A stretch of 64,000 nucleotides of DNA from Thalassotalea euphylliae (GCF_003390395.1 NZ_QUOV01000001.1:1116001-1180000); one strand, 5' to 3'. Positions 30,258 to 39,163 are shown, counted from the stretch's first letter. Numbers and translations: made by a program. Notes: a model not told the origin generated them from the letters alone.

Positions 30258-30548
30258 AATTAAGGCCTTTTACTAGCAAACTTCCCAGCCAACAGCATTG
30301 AATAAAGTTTAACCCATCTTAAACATTAAGTTGATATATTGACAGCGTTTTTTCTTACCTCTAACTCACCGCACGCAAAGCTGTAAATTGATTAATTATC
30401 AGTATTGGGCTTGCAAAGTGAACATCTCAGATGTTTTGAGCTTACCGTGCCTATTTGAATTAATCTGTTGCTAAATTTACGTAATGCGGCGCTAAAAGAG
30501 ATGTGCTAAATTAGCTGTTTTTATCAGACAAGGACATTTCTCGCTTAT

Positions 30549-31388
30549 ATGACTTCGCCTAATGCTAATGTGAACCAAAGCCGAGGTATTTATTTATTGC
30601 CGAACTTACTAACTACGGCAGGCTTGTTTTCAGGGTTCTACGCGGTTGTTTCGTCAATGAATAATCATTTCGAAGCTGCTGCAATTGCTATCTTTGTGGC
30701 AATGATTTTTGACGGGCTAGATGGCCGAGTTGCTCGTATTACCAATACCCAAAGTGAATTTGGTGCCGAGTATGACAGTATGGCTGACATGGTTTCTTTC
30801 GGCATAGCGCCAGGGTTAGTGGCCTACAATTGGGCGCTTTCAGGTATGGGGAAATTTGGCTGGCTTGCGGCTTTTGTCTTTGTTGCTGGCGCAGCGCTTC
30901 GCTTAGCACGATTTAATACCCAAGTAGGGGTTGCGGATAAACGTTATTTCCAAGGCCTAGCAAGCCCAGCAGCGGCTGGTGTTATTGCGAGTATTGTTTG
31001 GGTAGGTACGGAATATCAACTTAACGGCCAAGACTATGGCTTTATTATGGGTTTATTGACCATAGTTACTGGTTTATTAATGGTGAGTAACTTTAGATAT
31101 AACAGCTTTAAAGAAGTTGATTGGAAAGGCAAGGTTAGCTTTATTGTTGTCTTACTGATTGTCTTGGTATTTGTGGTTGTCGCTTCTAGCCCCGCTGAAC
31201 TGTTAATGGCAGTGTTTGTTTTGTATGCATGTTCAGGCCCAATAACAACGGTTCGCTCAGTGAAAAAGCTTAAATTAGAACATGTAGTTGGTGACGAAGA
31301 TCATGACGCAGACTTTGATAGCAAAAAGGACACTGCAAATAGTGACCAAACAGTAGATGCTGCTAGCAGTAAAACTGAGCAAAAATAA
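30549..31388 (+). CDS. pssA: CDP-diacylglycerol--serine O-phosphatidyltransferase
   Basis: A 279-residue membrane enzyme with the CDP-alcohol phosphotransferase motif DGLDGRVARITNTQSEFGAEYDSMADMVSFG, which contains the Dx2DGx2ARx8Gx3Dx3D pattern. Six to eight hydrophobic helices follow, then an acidic hydrophilic tail (after residue 240). It makes phosphatidylserine, the precursor of phosphatidylethanolamine. It is the integral-membrane type found in Bacillus and many marine Gammaproteobacteria, not the E. coli peripheral type. A long hairpin terminator follows. Confidence 0.93.
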   Translation: MTSPNANVNQSRGIYLLPNLLTTAGLFSGFYAVVSSMNNHFEAAAIAIFVAMIFDGLDGRVARITNTQSEFGAEYDSMADMVSFGIAPGLVAYNWALSGMGKFGWLAAFVFVAGAALRLARFNTQVGVADKRYFQGLASPAAAGVIASIVWVGTEYQLNGQDYGFIMGLLTIVTGLLMVSNFRYNSFKEVDWKGKVSFIVVLLIVLVFVVVASSPAELLMAVFVLYACSGPITTVRSVKKLKLEHVVGDEDHDADFDSKKDTANSDQTVDAASSKTEQK

Positions 31389-31440
31389 CTTGCCGTTTTG
31401 ATTTTGTTAATCAGTAAGTTTATTGATTAGCAAAGCTAAA

Positions 31441-31492
31441 AACATTACCTATAAAAAAACGCCAACTTAATGTTGGCGTTTTTTATAGGTAA
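31441..31492. terminator. Long bidirectional terminator after pssA
   Basis: An inverted repeat of about 26 bp per arm with one unpaired base. The core GCCAAC / GTTGGC is flanked by A and T runs, and the outer arms are AACATTACCTATAAAA and its complement. Confidence 0.9.
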
Positions 31493-31645
31493 TGTTTTTG
31501 TTTCGCCGGCTTAGACTTGAGGATTTGTCTAGCTAACATCACCTAAAATATGATTACAGGCTAGCTAATTGAGAATAGGTATACTTCAGGTTAAGCGATT
31601 GTGCTCAAGCTTTTATATCCAAGCTTCTTTACTTGGCTTTGATAT

Positions 31646-32074
31646 CTAGGCTTTCATATCTAGACTGCTTAGCCCTGCGTGTTTCTTACCTTTATTATCG
31701 TAAGTCATTGAAGAGCGATTGTGACGCTCTAATAGGGTAGTTTTCATGCGCTCAACGGCAAGTTGTGAATGAGTAATCACTTGGCCATTGATGATATTGA
31801 GCTCTTGACAACGGAGCAGGGTAGCTTGAATTTCTTTAAGCGAATCATCGAGCAGGTTTTGCGCTTTGTCCGCCAAAAACTGTGGATTTTTGCTGATATT
31901 AGCGTCTAACGCTTCAATCGCTTCAAGCAATACCTTTTTTTGTTCGGTAAGCTTATTTAAAGCCTCAGGGTCTCGTTGCGTGAGCAATTCTTTTTCGTCG
32001 TTCAACAACTGCTCTAGAGCAGTCAGTTGTTCTAGTTGTTTATTAAGTAATTGCTGTGAGACGCTTGAGCTCAT
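31646..32074 (-). CDS. flgN: Flagellar export chaperone FlgN
   Basis: A 142-residue, almost fully helical protein (LNKQLEQLTALEQLLNDEKELLTQRDPEAL...) of the FlgN family. FlgN binds the hook-junction proteins FlgK and FlgL before export. It follows flgM by nine bases on the minus strand, the usual flgM-flgN pair, so it is transcribed from the sigma-28 promoter ahead of flgM. FlgK and FlgL, its clients, are encoded at 42987-46192. Confidence 0.88.
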   Translation of the reverse strand: MSSSVSQQLLNKQLEQLTALEQLLNDEKELLTQRDPEALNKLTEQKKVLLEAIEALDANISKNPQFLADKAQNLLDDSLKEIQATLLRCQELNIINGQVITHSQLAVERMKTTLLERHNRSSMTYDNKGKKHAGLSSLDMKA

Positions 32075-32083
32075 TGTTATTCT

Positions 32084-32401
32084 CTATAGTAAATCAAATT
32101 CAAATTTGGCGATGCTTTGCGCTAGCTTTTCTGCATCTACCTTATAAGCACCTGATTGAATTGCTTCTTTTAGTTGATCAACTTTTCTTTGATTCACCGG
32201 TGGCGCATCACCATTTTTCTTTTGGATATCGTTCAACTGTCGTGCTTGCGGTGTTAGTGACACTGAATCTTGGCTAACTCTTGTCGCCTGAGATGTGTTA
32301 ACCGCTTTTTGGTCGACTTGGTTCTTTACGTCGTTCTGTTGCTGCTGCACAGTACGATTAACTTGATTGTTATTACTCAAGTTGTTGATATTAATAGCCA
32401 T
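32084..32401 (-). CDS. flgM: Anti-sigma-28 factor FlgM
   Basis: A 105-residue protein with a disordered, Gln/Asn-rich N-terminus (MAININNLSNNNQVNRTV) and the FlgM C-terminal helices (VNQRKVDQLKEAIQSGAYKVDAEKLAQSIAKFE). It holds sigma-28 (FliA) inactive until the hook is finished and FlgM is exported. It is encoded just downstream of its own sigma-28 promoter, giving feedback control. Its target promoters are seen before at least five flagellin genes in this window. Confidence 0.93.
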   Translation of the reverse strand: MAININNLSNNNQVNRTVQQQQNDVKNQVDQKAVNTSQATRVSQDSVSLTPQARQLNDIQKKNGDAPPVNQRKVDQLKEAIQSGAYKVDAEKLAQSIAKFEFDLL

Positions 32402-32441
32402 TTCTTACACCTGCATGTTGTGTATTACTCATTCTATAATA

Positions 32442-32468
32442 TTATCGGCCAATTACTGAATTTCTTTA
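32442..32468 (-). promoter_or_regulatory. Sigma-28 promoter of flgM-flgN
   Basis: On the minus strand TAAAGAAA, an 11-base spacer and GCCGATAA: the -10 is a perfect match to the FliA consensus and the -35 is close. It lies in the gap between flgA and flgM, about 40 bases before the flgM ATG. Confidence 0.85.
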
Positions 32469-32475
32469 TCATTAT

Positions 32476-33168
32476 TTACAAATTAATGGTCACTTTATTA
32501 ACGCCACTGACTCGGCCGGTAACGAGTTTACCAGAGCGATTATTTTTAACTCGCACTTTATCGCCAACGTGGCCATTGGAAACTGATGTTCCCGATGTTT
32601 TTATACTAAAGGTACTACTGCGAGCGATGAGTGTCACATTATCCCCTTTGCATACAGAACAAACGTGATTAGGGGATATTGCCTTACCTTTCACAATGTT
32701 GCGTTTGGCTTTTGCGCCATAGAGACTGTTTACATCGCCTATAGCCTCACCCCGCAAGCGTTTTTCATCAATGTAAGCAATTTGGATATTATCAGGGGTT
32801 AGCATGCTACCGCGGTCGATTGCATATTTAGCAACTACTACCGGGGCATCTATCGTCACTTTCACAGGAACATATAGATTCCAGGGGCTTGATCCCTCGC
32901 AAGTTATTTTAACATTTACGTTTCTACTGTTATGAATATCAGGTATATTGGCCTGCAAATTCTGGTCACAAGGTTTGATCACTATTCTAGGGTCGAGCTT
33001 GGCGGCAGTAACGGAGACTTTACGATCACTAACATGTGTGAAGCTATCCTCAACTGAACGTTTAGCGAGGCCTTCAATAAAGTTTCGATCAAAACTGGTG
33101 GCAATCGCTTGCGATTGAAGCTGATAGCACAGCGTTAAAAAAGTGAAAAGAATCTTCGATTTGCTCAT
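32476..33168 (-). CDS. flgA: Flagellar P-ring assembly chaperone FlgA
   Basis: A 230-residue periplasmic protein with an N-terminal signal (MSKSKILFTFLTLCYQLQSQAIA). The SAF-type domain follows from about residue 110 (VVAKYAIDRGSMLTPDNIQIAYID), and the C-terminus VSNGHVGDKVRVKNNRSGKLVTGRVSG is typical of FlgA. It helps FlgI form the P ring. It is divergent from cheV, and its end is 75 bases before flgM on the same strand. This arrangement is normal for polar flagellar loci of Vibrio and Alteromonadales. Confidence 0.92.
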   Translation of the reverse strand: MSKSKILFTFLTLCYQLQSQAIATSFDRNFIEGLAKRSVEDSFTHVSDRKVSVTAAKLDPRIVIKPCDQNLQANIPDIHNSRNVNVKITCEGSSPWNLYVPVKVTIDAPVVVAKYAIDRGSMLTPDNIQIAYIDEKRLRGEAIGDVNSLYGAKAKRNIVKGKAISPNHVCSVCKGDNVTLIARSSTFSIKTSGTSVSNGHVGDKVRVKNNRSGKLVTGRVSGVNKVTINL

Positions 33169-33345
33169 GTTTACGTGTCATCGTGTTATTGACGTTAAAT
33201 ACTCGACTATGCTTAATATCAAATGGCTTAGTTTTAACTCAAGTATTTAACGGCGCTGTCAAAAAACAGGCGCTTAGACTAATGTTAAATTAATAGTAAA
33301 CAAGAATTGTGCCTTTTCTGTTGCACATGAGATTAAGGGGTAACT

Positions 33346-34275
33346 ATGGCGGGCATTTTAGACTCGGTAAACCAACGTACTCAGTTAGTTGGCCAAAACC
33401 GACTCGAGCTATTGCTTTTTAAATTAATTGGACCACAGCGTTTTGGCATTAACGTATTTAAAGTACGTGAAGTGTTGCAGTGCCCTCAGTTAACATCGCT
33501 TCCAAACCAAGATCCTTTTATCAAAGGTGTTGCGCACATTCGTGGGCAAACTATTTCTGTAATCGACTTAAGTAAGGCCACTGGTGGTCCTGAAATACCG
33601 TTAACGGAAAACTGTTTTATTATTATCGCCGAATATAATCGCAGTGTTCAGGGCTTCCTAGTTGCTGGGGTTGAGCGTATTACTACACTGAGCTGGCAAG
33701 ACATTATGCCGCCGCCAGAAGGTGCTGGTAAGTCTAGTTACCTAACAGCCGTCACTGAAATTGACAAAGAAATGGTGTCAATTTTAGATGTTGAGAAGAT
33801 TCTTAACGAAATCAACCCAGTGTCTACCGACTTGAGTGAAGAGGTTGCTGATGCCTCTGTTGGTGCTAGCTTGGGTGAGCGTGTGATCATGATTGCTGAC
33901 GACTCGACCGTTGCGAGAAACCAAGTCAAGAGAGCGCTTGAGCCACTAGGACTTAAAATGGTATTGGCTAAAAATGGTCAAGATGCCCTTAATCAACTCA
34001 ATGAAATTGCAGAGCAGTGCGGTAATACTATCGAAGAAAAAGTTGCCTTATTAATTTCTGATATTGAAATGCCAGAAATGGACGGTTACACCTTGACCGC
34101 AGAAATCAAAAGCAATGAAAAAATGCGTTCGATGCCGGTTATTTTGCATACCTCACTAAGCGGTGTGTTTAACAATGCCATGGTTGAAAAAGTTGGAGCG
34201 GAAGATTTTATTCCGAAGTTTCACCCTGACGAATTAGCAACTGCAGTGAAAAAGTGGTTAAAAATTGAAGACTAA
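33346..34275 (+). CDS. cheV: Chemotaxis coupling protein CheV
   Basis: A 309-residue protein joining a CheW-like domain (RLELLLFKLIGPQRFGINVFKVREVLQCP) to a C-terminal response-regulator receiver. The receiver has the acidic pair in IADDST, the phospho-acceptor Asp239 in LLISDIEMPEMDGYTL, and the switch Thr/Ser in HTSLSG. It couples receptors to CheA with an adaptation function set by phosphorylation. GGGGT lies before the ATG. It heads the cheV-cheR pair that leads to flgB. Confidence 0.95.
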   Translation: MAGILDSVNQRTQLVGQNRLELLLFKLIGPQRFGINVFKVREVLQCPQLTSLPNQDPFIKGVAHIRGQTISVIDLSKATGGPEIPLTENCFIIIAEYNRSVQGFLVAGVERITTLSWQDIMPPPEGAGKSSYLTAVTEIDKEMVSILDVEKILNEINPVSTDLSEEVADASVGASLGERVIMIADDSTVARNQVKRALEPLGLKMVLAKNGQDALNQLNEIAEQCGNTIEEKVALLISDIEMPEMDGYTLTAEIKSNEKMRSMPVILHTSLSGVFNNAMVEKVGAEDFIPKFHPDELATAVKKWLKIED

Positions 34276-34309
34276 TCCTCTTTTCTTAGTTTGCTTTTAG
34301 GACATTGCA

Positions 34310-35143
34310 GTGCCAGCTAGACAATTAGATGACAAAAGTTATCACGACTTTAGAACCTTTCTTGAACAACAATGCGGAATCGTATTGGGTGATAATAAGC
34401 AGTATTTAGTAAAAAGCCGCTTAGCGCCACTGATGGCAAAATTTGAGGTTGCTTCATTGGCTGAGCTTGTGCAGCGCACACTTAGCCCCATGGAGCGTCA
34501 GCTGCGTGCAGCGGTTATTGATGCGATGACAACCAATGAAACTTTGTGGTTTCGTGATGATTATCCTTTTGAGCTGTTAAAAAGCAAAATTTTACCTGAT
34601 TTTGCTAACCAGCGTATGCCATTAAAGATTTGGTCTGCGGCCAGCTCGTCTGGTCAAGAGCCCTATTCGATTGCCATGACGGTACTTGAATACATGCAAT
34701 CTAAGCCTGGCTCTTTTCCTGGTGGGGTTCAAATTGTTGGCACAGATATTTCAAATACTATGCTTGAGCATTGTAAATATGCCCATTATGACGGCCTAGC
34801 ACTTGCGCGAGGGCTTTCACAAGAGCGCAAGCGTCAGTTTTTTGAACCTGGTGATAACGGCATGCTTAGGGTCAAAGAATCAGTTCGAAAGCTGGTGAGT
34901 TTCCGCCCGCTAAACTTGCTGAATAGCTATAGTCTGATTGGCCGATTCGATATCGTTTTCTGTCGTAATGTACTCATTTATTTCTCACCGGAAATTAAAG
35001 CACAAATCCTTTCTCAAATTCACGGCGTGCTCAATAAAGATGGCTACTTATTCCTTGGTGCCTCTGAGTCACTTTCTGGATTAAATCAACAATTTGATAT
35101 GCTTAGGTGTAATCCAGGCATCGTATATCAAAAGCAATCATAA
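34310..35143 (+). CDS. cheR: Chemotaxis protein methyltransferase CheR
   Basis: A 277-residue SAM-dependent enzyme that methylates glutamates in chemoreceptors. The N-terminal helical domain includes MTTNETLWFRDDYPFE, the SAM motif is KIWSAASSSGQEPYSIAM, and the C-terminal part has FDIVFCRNVLIYFSPEIK, all CheR signatures. The start is GTG at 34310 with AGGA upstream. It follows cheV by 34 bases. Confidence 0.96.
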   Translation: MPARQLDDKSYHDFRTFLEQQCGIVLGDNKQYLVKSRLAPLMAKFEVASLAELVQRTLSPMERQLRAAVIDAMTTNETLWFRDDYPFELLKSKILPDFANQRMPLKIWSAASSSGQEPYSIAMTVLEYMQSKPGSFPGGVQIVGTDISNTMLEHCKYAHYDGLALARGLSQERKRQFFEPGDNGMLRVKESVRKLVSFRPLNLLNSYSLIGRFDIVFCRNVLIYFSPEIKAQILSQIHGVLNKDGYLFLGASESLSGLNQQFDMLRCNPGIVYQKQS

Positions 35144-35158
35144 ATTTGACGCTAATGT

Positions 35159-35174
35159 TGGCATAGTAATTGTA
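35159..35174 (+). promoter_or_regulatory. Possible sigma-54 promoter of the flgB operon
   Basis: TGGCAT at 35159-35164, a five-base spacer and TTGT at 35170-35173 match the RpoN pattern TGGCAC-N5-TTGC with two mismatches. It lies about 33 bases before flgB. In Vibrio the same operon is sigma-54 dependent, which supports the call. Confidence 0.5.
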
Positions 35175-35206
35175 TTGCTACTTTCAAATGATTTGGAGGT
35201 AGCATT

Positions 35207-35605
35207 ATGGCTATTAGTTTTGACAAAGCGTTCGGAATTCACCCGCAAGGGATGATGTTGCGTGCCAAGCGCGCTGAAATAATTGCAAGTAACATTGCTA
35301 ATGCCGATACCCCTGGCTATAAGGCCAAGGGCATGAACTTCCAAGACGCACTTGCCGGTGCGGCAAAAAATCAACAAGCGGGCATGGCTCGCACTCACGA
35401 AAAGCACTTTAATATCCGTACTGAAATGACTGCTGGTGAAGGATTTCGCGTTCCAGATCAACCAGATACAGGTGATGGTAATACTGTAAATGTACAAGTG
35501 GAACGAAACTTGTATCTAGAAAACACATTACAGTATCAAGCCAGTGTGCAATTTTTAGATTCTAAAGTTAAAGGGCTGAAAAAAGCGCTATCTGGAGGGC
35601 AATAA
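35207..35605 (+). CDS. flgB: Flagellar basal-body rod protein FlgB
   Basis: A 132-residue rod protein with the rod/hook N-terminal motif RAEIIASNIANADTPGYKAKGMNF and the C-terminal helix TLQYQASVQFLDSKVKGLKKAL. It forms the proximal rod in the periplasm and is exported by the flagellar type III apparatus without a cleaved signal. GGAGG precedes the ATG. It is the first gene of flgBCDE. Confidence 0.97.
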   Translation: MAISFDKAFGIHPQGMMLRAKRAEIIASNIANADTPGYKAKGMNFQDALAGAAKNQQAGMARTHEKHFNIRTEMTAGEGFRVPDQPDTGDGNTVNVQVERNLYLENTLQYQASVQFLDSKVKGLKKALSGGQ

Positions 35606-35607
35606 AT

Positions 35608-36027
35608 ATGAGCTTATTTAATGTATTTGATATCAGTGGCTCAGGCATGGCGGCGCAATCGGTCAGATTGAACACCACGGCTAGTAATATTGCCAACGCT
35701 GACAGCGTCAGTAGCAGTGTCGATCAAACCTATCGAGCGCGTCATCCGGTTTTTGCCGCCGAGATGCAAAAAGCTGCCGCAGGACAAGATGGCTCTGTTG
35801 GCGTTCAAGTACTTGGTATTGTAGAAAGTGATAAGCCGCTTAACGTTGAGTATTCACCCGACCACCCAATGGCGGATAAAGACGGCTATATCTACAAACC
35901 GAATGTGAATGTGATGGAAGAAATGACCAATATGATTTCTGCGTCACGTTCATATCAAACCAATATTCAATTAGCGGAATCAGCTAAGAATATGGTGAAC
36001 AGAACCCTGAGATTAGGTCAGAGCTAA
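35608..36027 (+). CDS. flgC: Flagellar basal-body rod protein FlgC
   Basis: A 139-residue proximal rod protein with AQSVRLNTTASNIANADSVSSS at the N-terminus and the C-terminal MEEMTNMISASRSYQTNIQL motif. It starts two bases after flgB, so the two are translationally coupled. Confidence 0.97.
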   Translation: MSLFNVFDISGSGMAAQSVRLNTTASNIANADSVSSSVDQTYRARHPVFAAEMQKAAAGQDGSVGVQVLGIVESDKPLNVEYSPDHPMADKDGYIYKPNVNVMEEMTNMISASRSYQTNIQLAESAKNMVNRTLRLGQS

Positions 36028-36060
36028 TAGGCTCAACCAGCAGTTAGAGTGAGATAGAGT

Positions 36061-36750
36061 ATGGATTCAGTTAGTGGCAGCAGCAGTTTAGACGGCCTTC
36101 GCTGGCAACGAGAGACTGGGGTACCAGAAGCCGATGATAATAACGGCATGTTAACCCAGGAAGATTTCTTTGCCTTGATGACTCAAGAGCTTGCTCATCA
36201 GGACCCAACCAAGCCTGTAGAGAACAACGAGATGATTTCGCAAATGACGGCGTTTTCAACGACAGATGGTGTGGCAAGACTCAATGACTCATTTGCACAA
36301 TTTGCAAATTCAATGTCGTCAAGCCAGGCGTTGCAAGCTTCTTCTTTGGTCGGTCGAAGCGTTTTGGTTGAAGACAATACTTTTGGTATGGCAACAGGTG
36401 AGCAGCCAAAAGGTAAGATTGTGACTGATAGCCCTGCGAGCAACGTCAATATTTATGTTGAAAATACGGCGGGTGAAATTATCCAAACAGTTCCCGTTGG
36501 CAATGTGCCAGCAGGTGAGTCGAACTTTACATGGGATGGTATGACATCAAATGGCGAGTTAGCGCCTGAAGGGGCATATCGTTTCCGCGTAGCAGGCTTA
36601 GTTGACGGACAAGCGTCAGAGCTGCAAGCCATGACTTATCGAAAAGTAGACAGCGTAACGCTAGCAGGTGCTGGCGGTAATATTGTGTTGAACCTGAACG
36701 GCGGTTCAACGATGAATTTATCTGATGTTGTTGAAGTAACTCAAGGCTAA
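36061..36750 (+). CDS. flgD: Flagellar hook assembly scaffold FlgD
   Basis: A 229-residue hook cap protein. The N-terminal region has LTQEDFFALMTQELAHQDPTKP and NNEMISQMTAFSTTDG, the FlgD signature. The C-terminal half is a FlgD Ig-like fold (NFTWDGMTSNGELAPEGAYRF). It caps the growing hook while FlgE subunits polymerise and is absent from the finished flagellum. Confidence 0.95.
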   Translation: MDSVSGSSSLDGLRWQRETGVPEADDNNGMLTQEDFFALMTQELAHQDPTKPVENNEMISQMTAFSTTDGVARLNDSFAQFANSMSSSQALQASSLVGRSVLVEDNTFGMATGEQPKGKIVTDSPASNVNIYVENTAGEIIQTVPVGNVPAGESNFTWDGMTSNGELAPEGAYRFRVAGLVDGQASELQAMTYRKVDSVTLAGAGGNIVLNLNGGSTMNLSDVVEVTQG

Positions 36751-36803
36751 GCGAAATCAGCTTAGTAAGTTAATTCAATAAAAGATTTCCAAGAGGTGAA
36801 ACT

Positions 36804-38150
36804 ATGACTTTCAATGTAGCACTAAGTGGCTTAAACGCTGCCCAAAAAGATTTAGATGTAACGTCAAATAACATCGCCAACGTTAACACCACAGGTTTTA
36901 AAGAGTCTCGCGCTGAGTTTGTCGATGTATTTGCAACATCGCTATTGGCAGCAGGTAATACAAAAGCCGGTGATGGTGTACTTACCTCAGAAGTAGCGCA
37001 GCAATTTTCCCAAGGTAGTATACGTTTTACCAATAACGCGCTGGATTTGGCGATTACAGGTAACGGTTTCTTCGCAACAGTGCCTGAATTGAGCAGTTTA
37101 GAACGCTCTTATACGCGATCAGGTGAATTTAAGCTAAATGCTGATAACTTTGTGGTTAATTCGCAAGGCGGTCACTTATTAGGCTTCCCTGTTAACAGCG
37201 ACGGCTCTTCATCGTCTGTTGCTTTAAGTACTGCTTCACCGATACAAATTCCGACCGCTTCAGGTTCCCCAATGCAAAGTCGTGAAGTTGATATTCGCAT
37301 GAACTTGCCTGCTGGTGATCCGGTTATTGCGGCGGCATTTGATATTACAGATCCGCTAACCTACAACCATTCAACTTCGGTAACCGTGTTCGATAGTCTA
37401 GGTGACAGCCATGTAATGACTTATTACTTTAAAAAATCAGCACCTAACGAGTGGGATGTTTATACGGCTGTTGACGGGCAACAAGTTAATATTAACGATA
37501 CGGGTACAGGTGCTGGTAGCAATAATGCCACTCCAAACGCAACCCCAACTGGTACTGGTATACCGACAGGTGCTGCGCGTATGTACTTTTCTGCGGGTGG
37601 TGAATTTAAAGGTCAATACCCTAATACATTAACCACTGCTCAGTTAGGTGCTGGTATTTTGACCAATGGCGCGGATCCACAGCAGACAATTACCATTGAT
37701 TTTAACTTAGACACTACTGGTGGTAACCCAAATGAGCCTACGCAATTTGCAGCAGGTTTTGAAGTCACATCACTAGAACAAGATGGTTTAGCCGTTGGTC
37801 GATTAACGGGTCTTGATATTGATGATGATGGTTTAATTCGTGCGACTTATTCAAACGGTACTTCTGAACCTCTAGCGCGTGTTGCATTGGTTAACTTTGC
37901 TAATAACCAAGGTTTAACGCAGGTTGGTGGTACTTCTTGGAAAGAGAGTTTAACTTCGGGTGAAGCACTCGCTGGTGAAGCCGGTTCAGGTACTTTTGGT
38001 ACCATTAACTCATCAGCACTTGAGCAGTCAAACGTAAACTTAACCGCCGAGCTTATCGATTTGATTTCCGCGCAGCGTAACTTCCAAGCGAACTCTCGTT
38101 CATTAGAAGTTGATAACCAGCTAAACCAAACAATTTTGCAGATTCGATAG
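36804..38150 (+). CDS. flgE: Flagellar hook protein FlgE
   Basis: A 448-residue hook subunit. The N-terminus MTFNVALSGLNAAQKDLDVTSNNIANVNTTGFKES (in part) and the C-terminus with ELIDLISAQRNFQANSRSL are the paired coiled-coil ends of hook proteins. The middle region holds the FlgE D1/D2 beta domains. AGAGGTGAAA precedes the ATG. A terminator follows, so flgF starts a new unit. Confidence 0.97.
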   Translation: MTFNVALSGLNAAQKDLDVTSNNIANVNTTGFKESRAEFVDVFATSLLAAGNTKAGDGVLTSEVAQQFSQGSIRFTNNALDLAITGNGFFATVPELSSLERSYTRSGEFKLNADNFVVNSQGGHLLGFPVNSDGSSSSVALSTASPIQIPTASGSPMQSREVDIRMNLPAGDPVIAAAFDITDPLTYNHSTSVTVFDSLGDSHVMTYYFKKSAPNEWDVYTAVDGQQVNINDTGTGAGSNNATPNATPTGTGIPTGAARMYFSAGGEFKGQYPNTLTTAQLGAGILTNGADPQQTITIDFNLDTTGGNPNEPTQFAAGFEVTSLEQDGLAVGRLTGLDIDDDGLIRATYSNGTSEPLARVALVNFANNQGLTQVGGTSWKESLTSGEALAGEAGSGTFGTINSSALEQSNVNLTAELIDLISAQRNFQANSRSLEVDNQLNQTILQIR

Positions 38151-38193
38151 TCTACTAGCAAATTTACTAAACAATTATCTAGCTTTGTTTACC

Positions 38194-38218
38194 AAGCCCC
38201 AAGTTTTATTGGGGCTTT
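38194..38218 (+). terminator. Terminator after flgE
   Basis: Stem AAGCCCCAA / TTGGGGCTT with a six-base loop and a T-rich tail, 43 bases after the flgE stop. Confidence 0.85.
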
Positions 38219-38234
38219 ATTTTGATTTCTATTT

Positions 38235-38288
38235 TTCACACCTACTTTATAATTCACACCTACTTTATAATTCACGCCTACTTTATAC
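38235..38288 (+). repeat. Three tandem 18-bp repeats upstream of flgF
   Basis: The unit TTCACACCTACTTTATAA occurs twice exactly (38235-38252, 38253-38270) and a third time with two changes (38271-38288). It lies between the flgE terminator and the flgF promoter. A short open frame through it looks like a product of the repeat rather than a gene. Confidence 0.9.
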
Positions 38289-38347
38289 GTTCGCTTTACG
38301 CTTCAAATTCTCTTCTGATTTTCTTTTTATCGGTAAGCATATACTTC

Positions 38348-38363
38348 TGGCACTTTATTTGCT
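38348..38363 (+). promoter_or_regulatory. Sigma-54 promoter of the flgF operon
   Basis: TGGCAC at 38348-38353, five bases, then TTGC at 38359-38362: an exact match to the RpoN consensus core, 57 bases before flgF. It would drive flgFGHI and possibly flgJKL. The tandem repeats about 60 bases upstream lie where an activator such as FlrC could bind (inference). Confidence 0.8.
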
Positions 38364-38419
38364 TTTGTTAGTTTAAGAATATTGAACTAACAAATATGCA
38401 ACGTTGATCGGAGTCCACA

Positions 38420-39163
38420 ATGGATAAAATGCTCTATGTCGCAATGAGCGGTGCAAAGCAAAATATGCACGCTTTAGCGGTTACAGCGAACAACCTCGCA
38501 AACGCCAAAACTACTGGCTTTAAAGCCGATTTAGCGCAAGCTAGAACCATGCAGGCTTTTGGTGAAGGGTTGCCAACTCGGGTGTTTTCCATGACTGAAC
38601 GCGCTAGCCAAAATTTTGGCGGCGGTTCAATTCAAACCACCGGACGCGATCTTGACGTTGCCATTCAAGGCGATGGCTGGTTAGCAGTGCAAACGCCAGA
38701 TGGCGGTGAAGCTTATACTCGAGCTGGTCATTTAAAGTTAACTGAAACGGGCGGCCTAGAAACTAGCAATGGTGATTTGTTGATTGGTGACGCCGGACCG
38801 ATTTTTTTGCCGCTTCCGGTTAACAATATTCATATTTCGGGTGATGGAACGATTACCGTTCAGCCAGAAGGTGCGCCAGCTAATGCACAAGAAGAAGTTG
38901 GCCGTATCAAAATGGTTAACCCAGATGTACGAGACATTGAAAAGGGCAACGATGGCCTATTTCGTCGTAAAGACGGCAACATTGAGCCAGCTGATGTAAC
39001 CGTGCAACTAGCAAGCGGTGCGCTTGAAGCTAGTAATGTTAACCCTGTTAATGAAATGACCGACATGATTGCGTTGCAGCGTCAATTTGAAATGCAACTG
39101 AAACTAATGAAAACAGCAGAAGAAATTGATTCAGCAAGTTCTTCGTTATTGCGTGCTTTCTAA
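38420..39163 (+). CDS. flgF: Flagellar basal-body rod protein FlgF
   Basis: A 247-residue rod protein. The N-terminus MDKMLYVAMSGAKQNMHALAVTANNLANAKTTGFKAD is the FlgF form of the rod motif, and VNPVNEMTDMIALQRQFEMQLKLM is the C-terminal match. It joins the proximal rod to FlgG. GGAG lies before the ATG. Confidence 0.96.
   Translation: MDKMLYVAMSGAKQNMHALAVTANNLANAKTTGFKADLAQARTMQAFGEGLPTRVFSMTERASQNFGGGSIQTTGRDLDVAIQGDGWLAVQTPDGGEAYTRAGHLKLTETGGLETSNGDLLIGDAGPIFLPLPVNNIHISGDGTITVQPEGAPANAQEEVGRIKMVNPDVRDIEKGNDGLFRRKDGNIEPADVTVQLASGALEASNVNPVNEMTDMIALQRQFEMQLKLMKTAEEIDSASSSLLRAF

Noticed and set aside
32270..32668. Plus-strand open frame across the flgM start and flgA end
   Set aside because: It overlaps two well-supported genes and the flgM promoter and shows no protein family features.
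38185..38376. Open frame of 63 codons between flgE and flgF
   Set aside because: It runs through a terminator and three tandem repeats, has repetitive HLLYNS content and no ribosome site; it is a by-product of the repeat.
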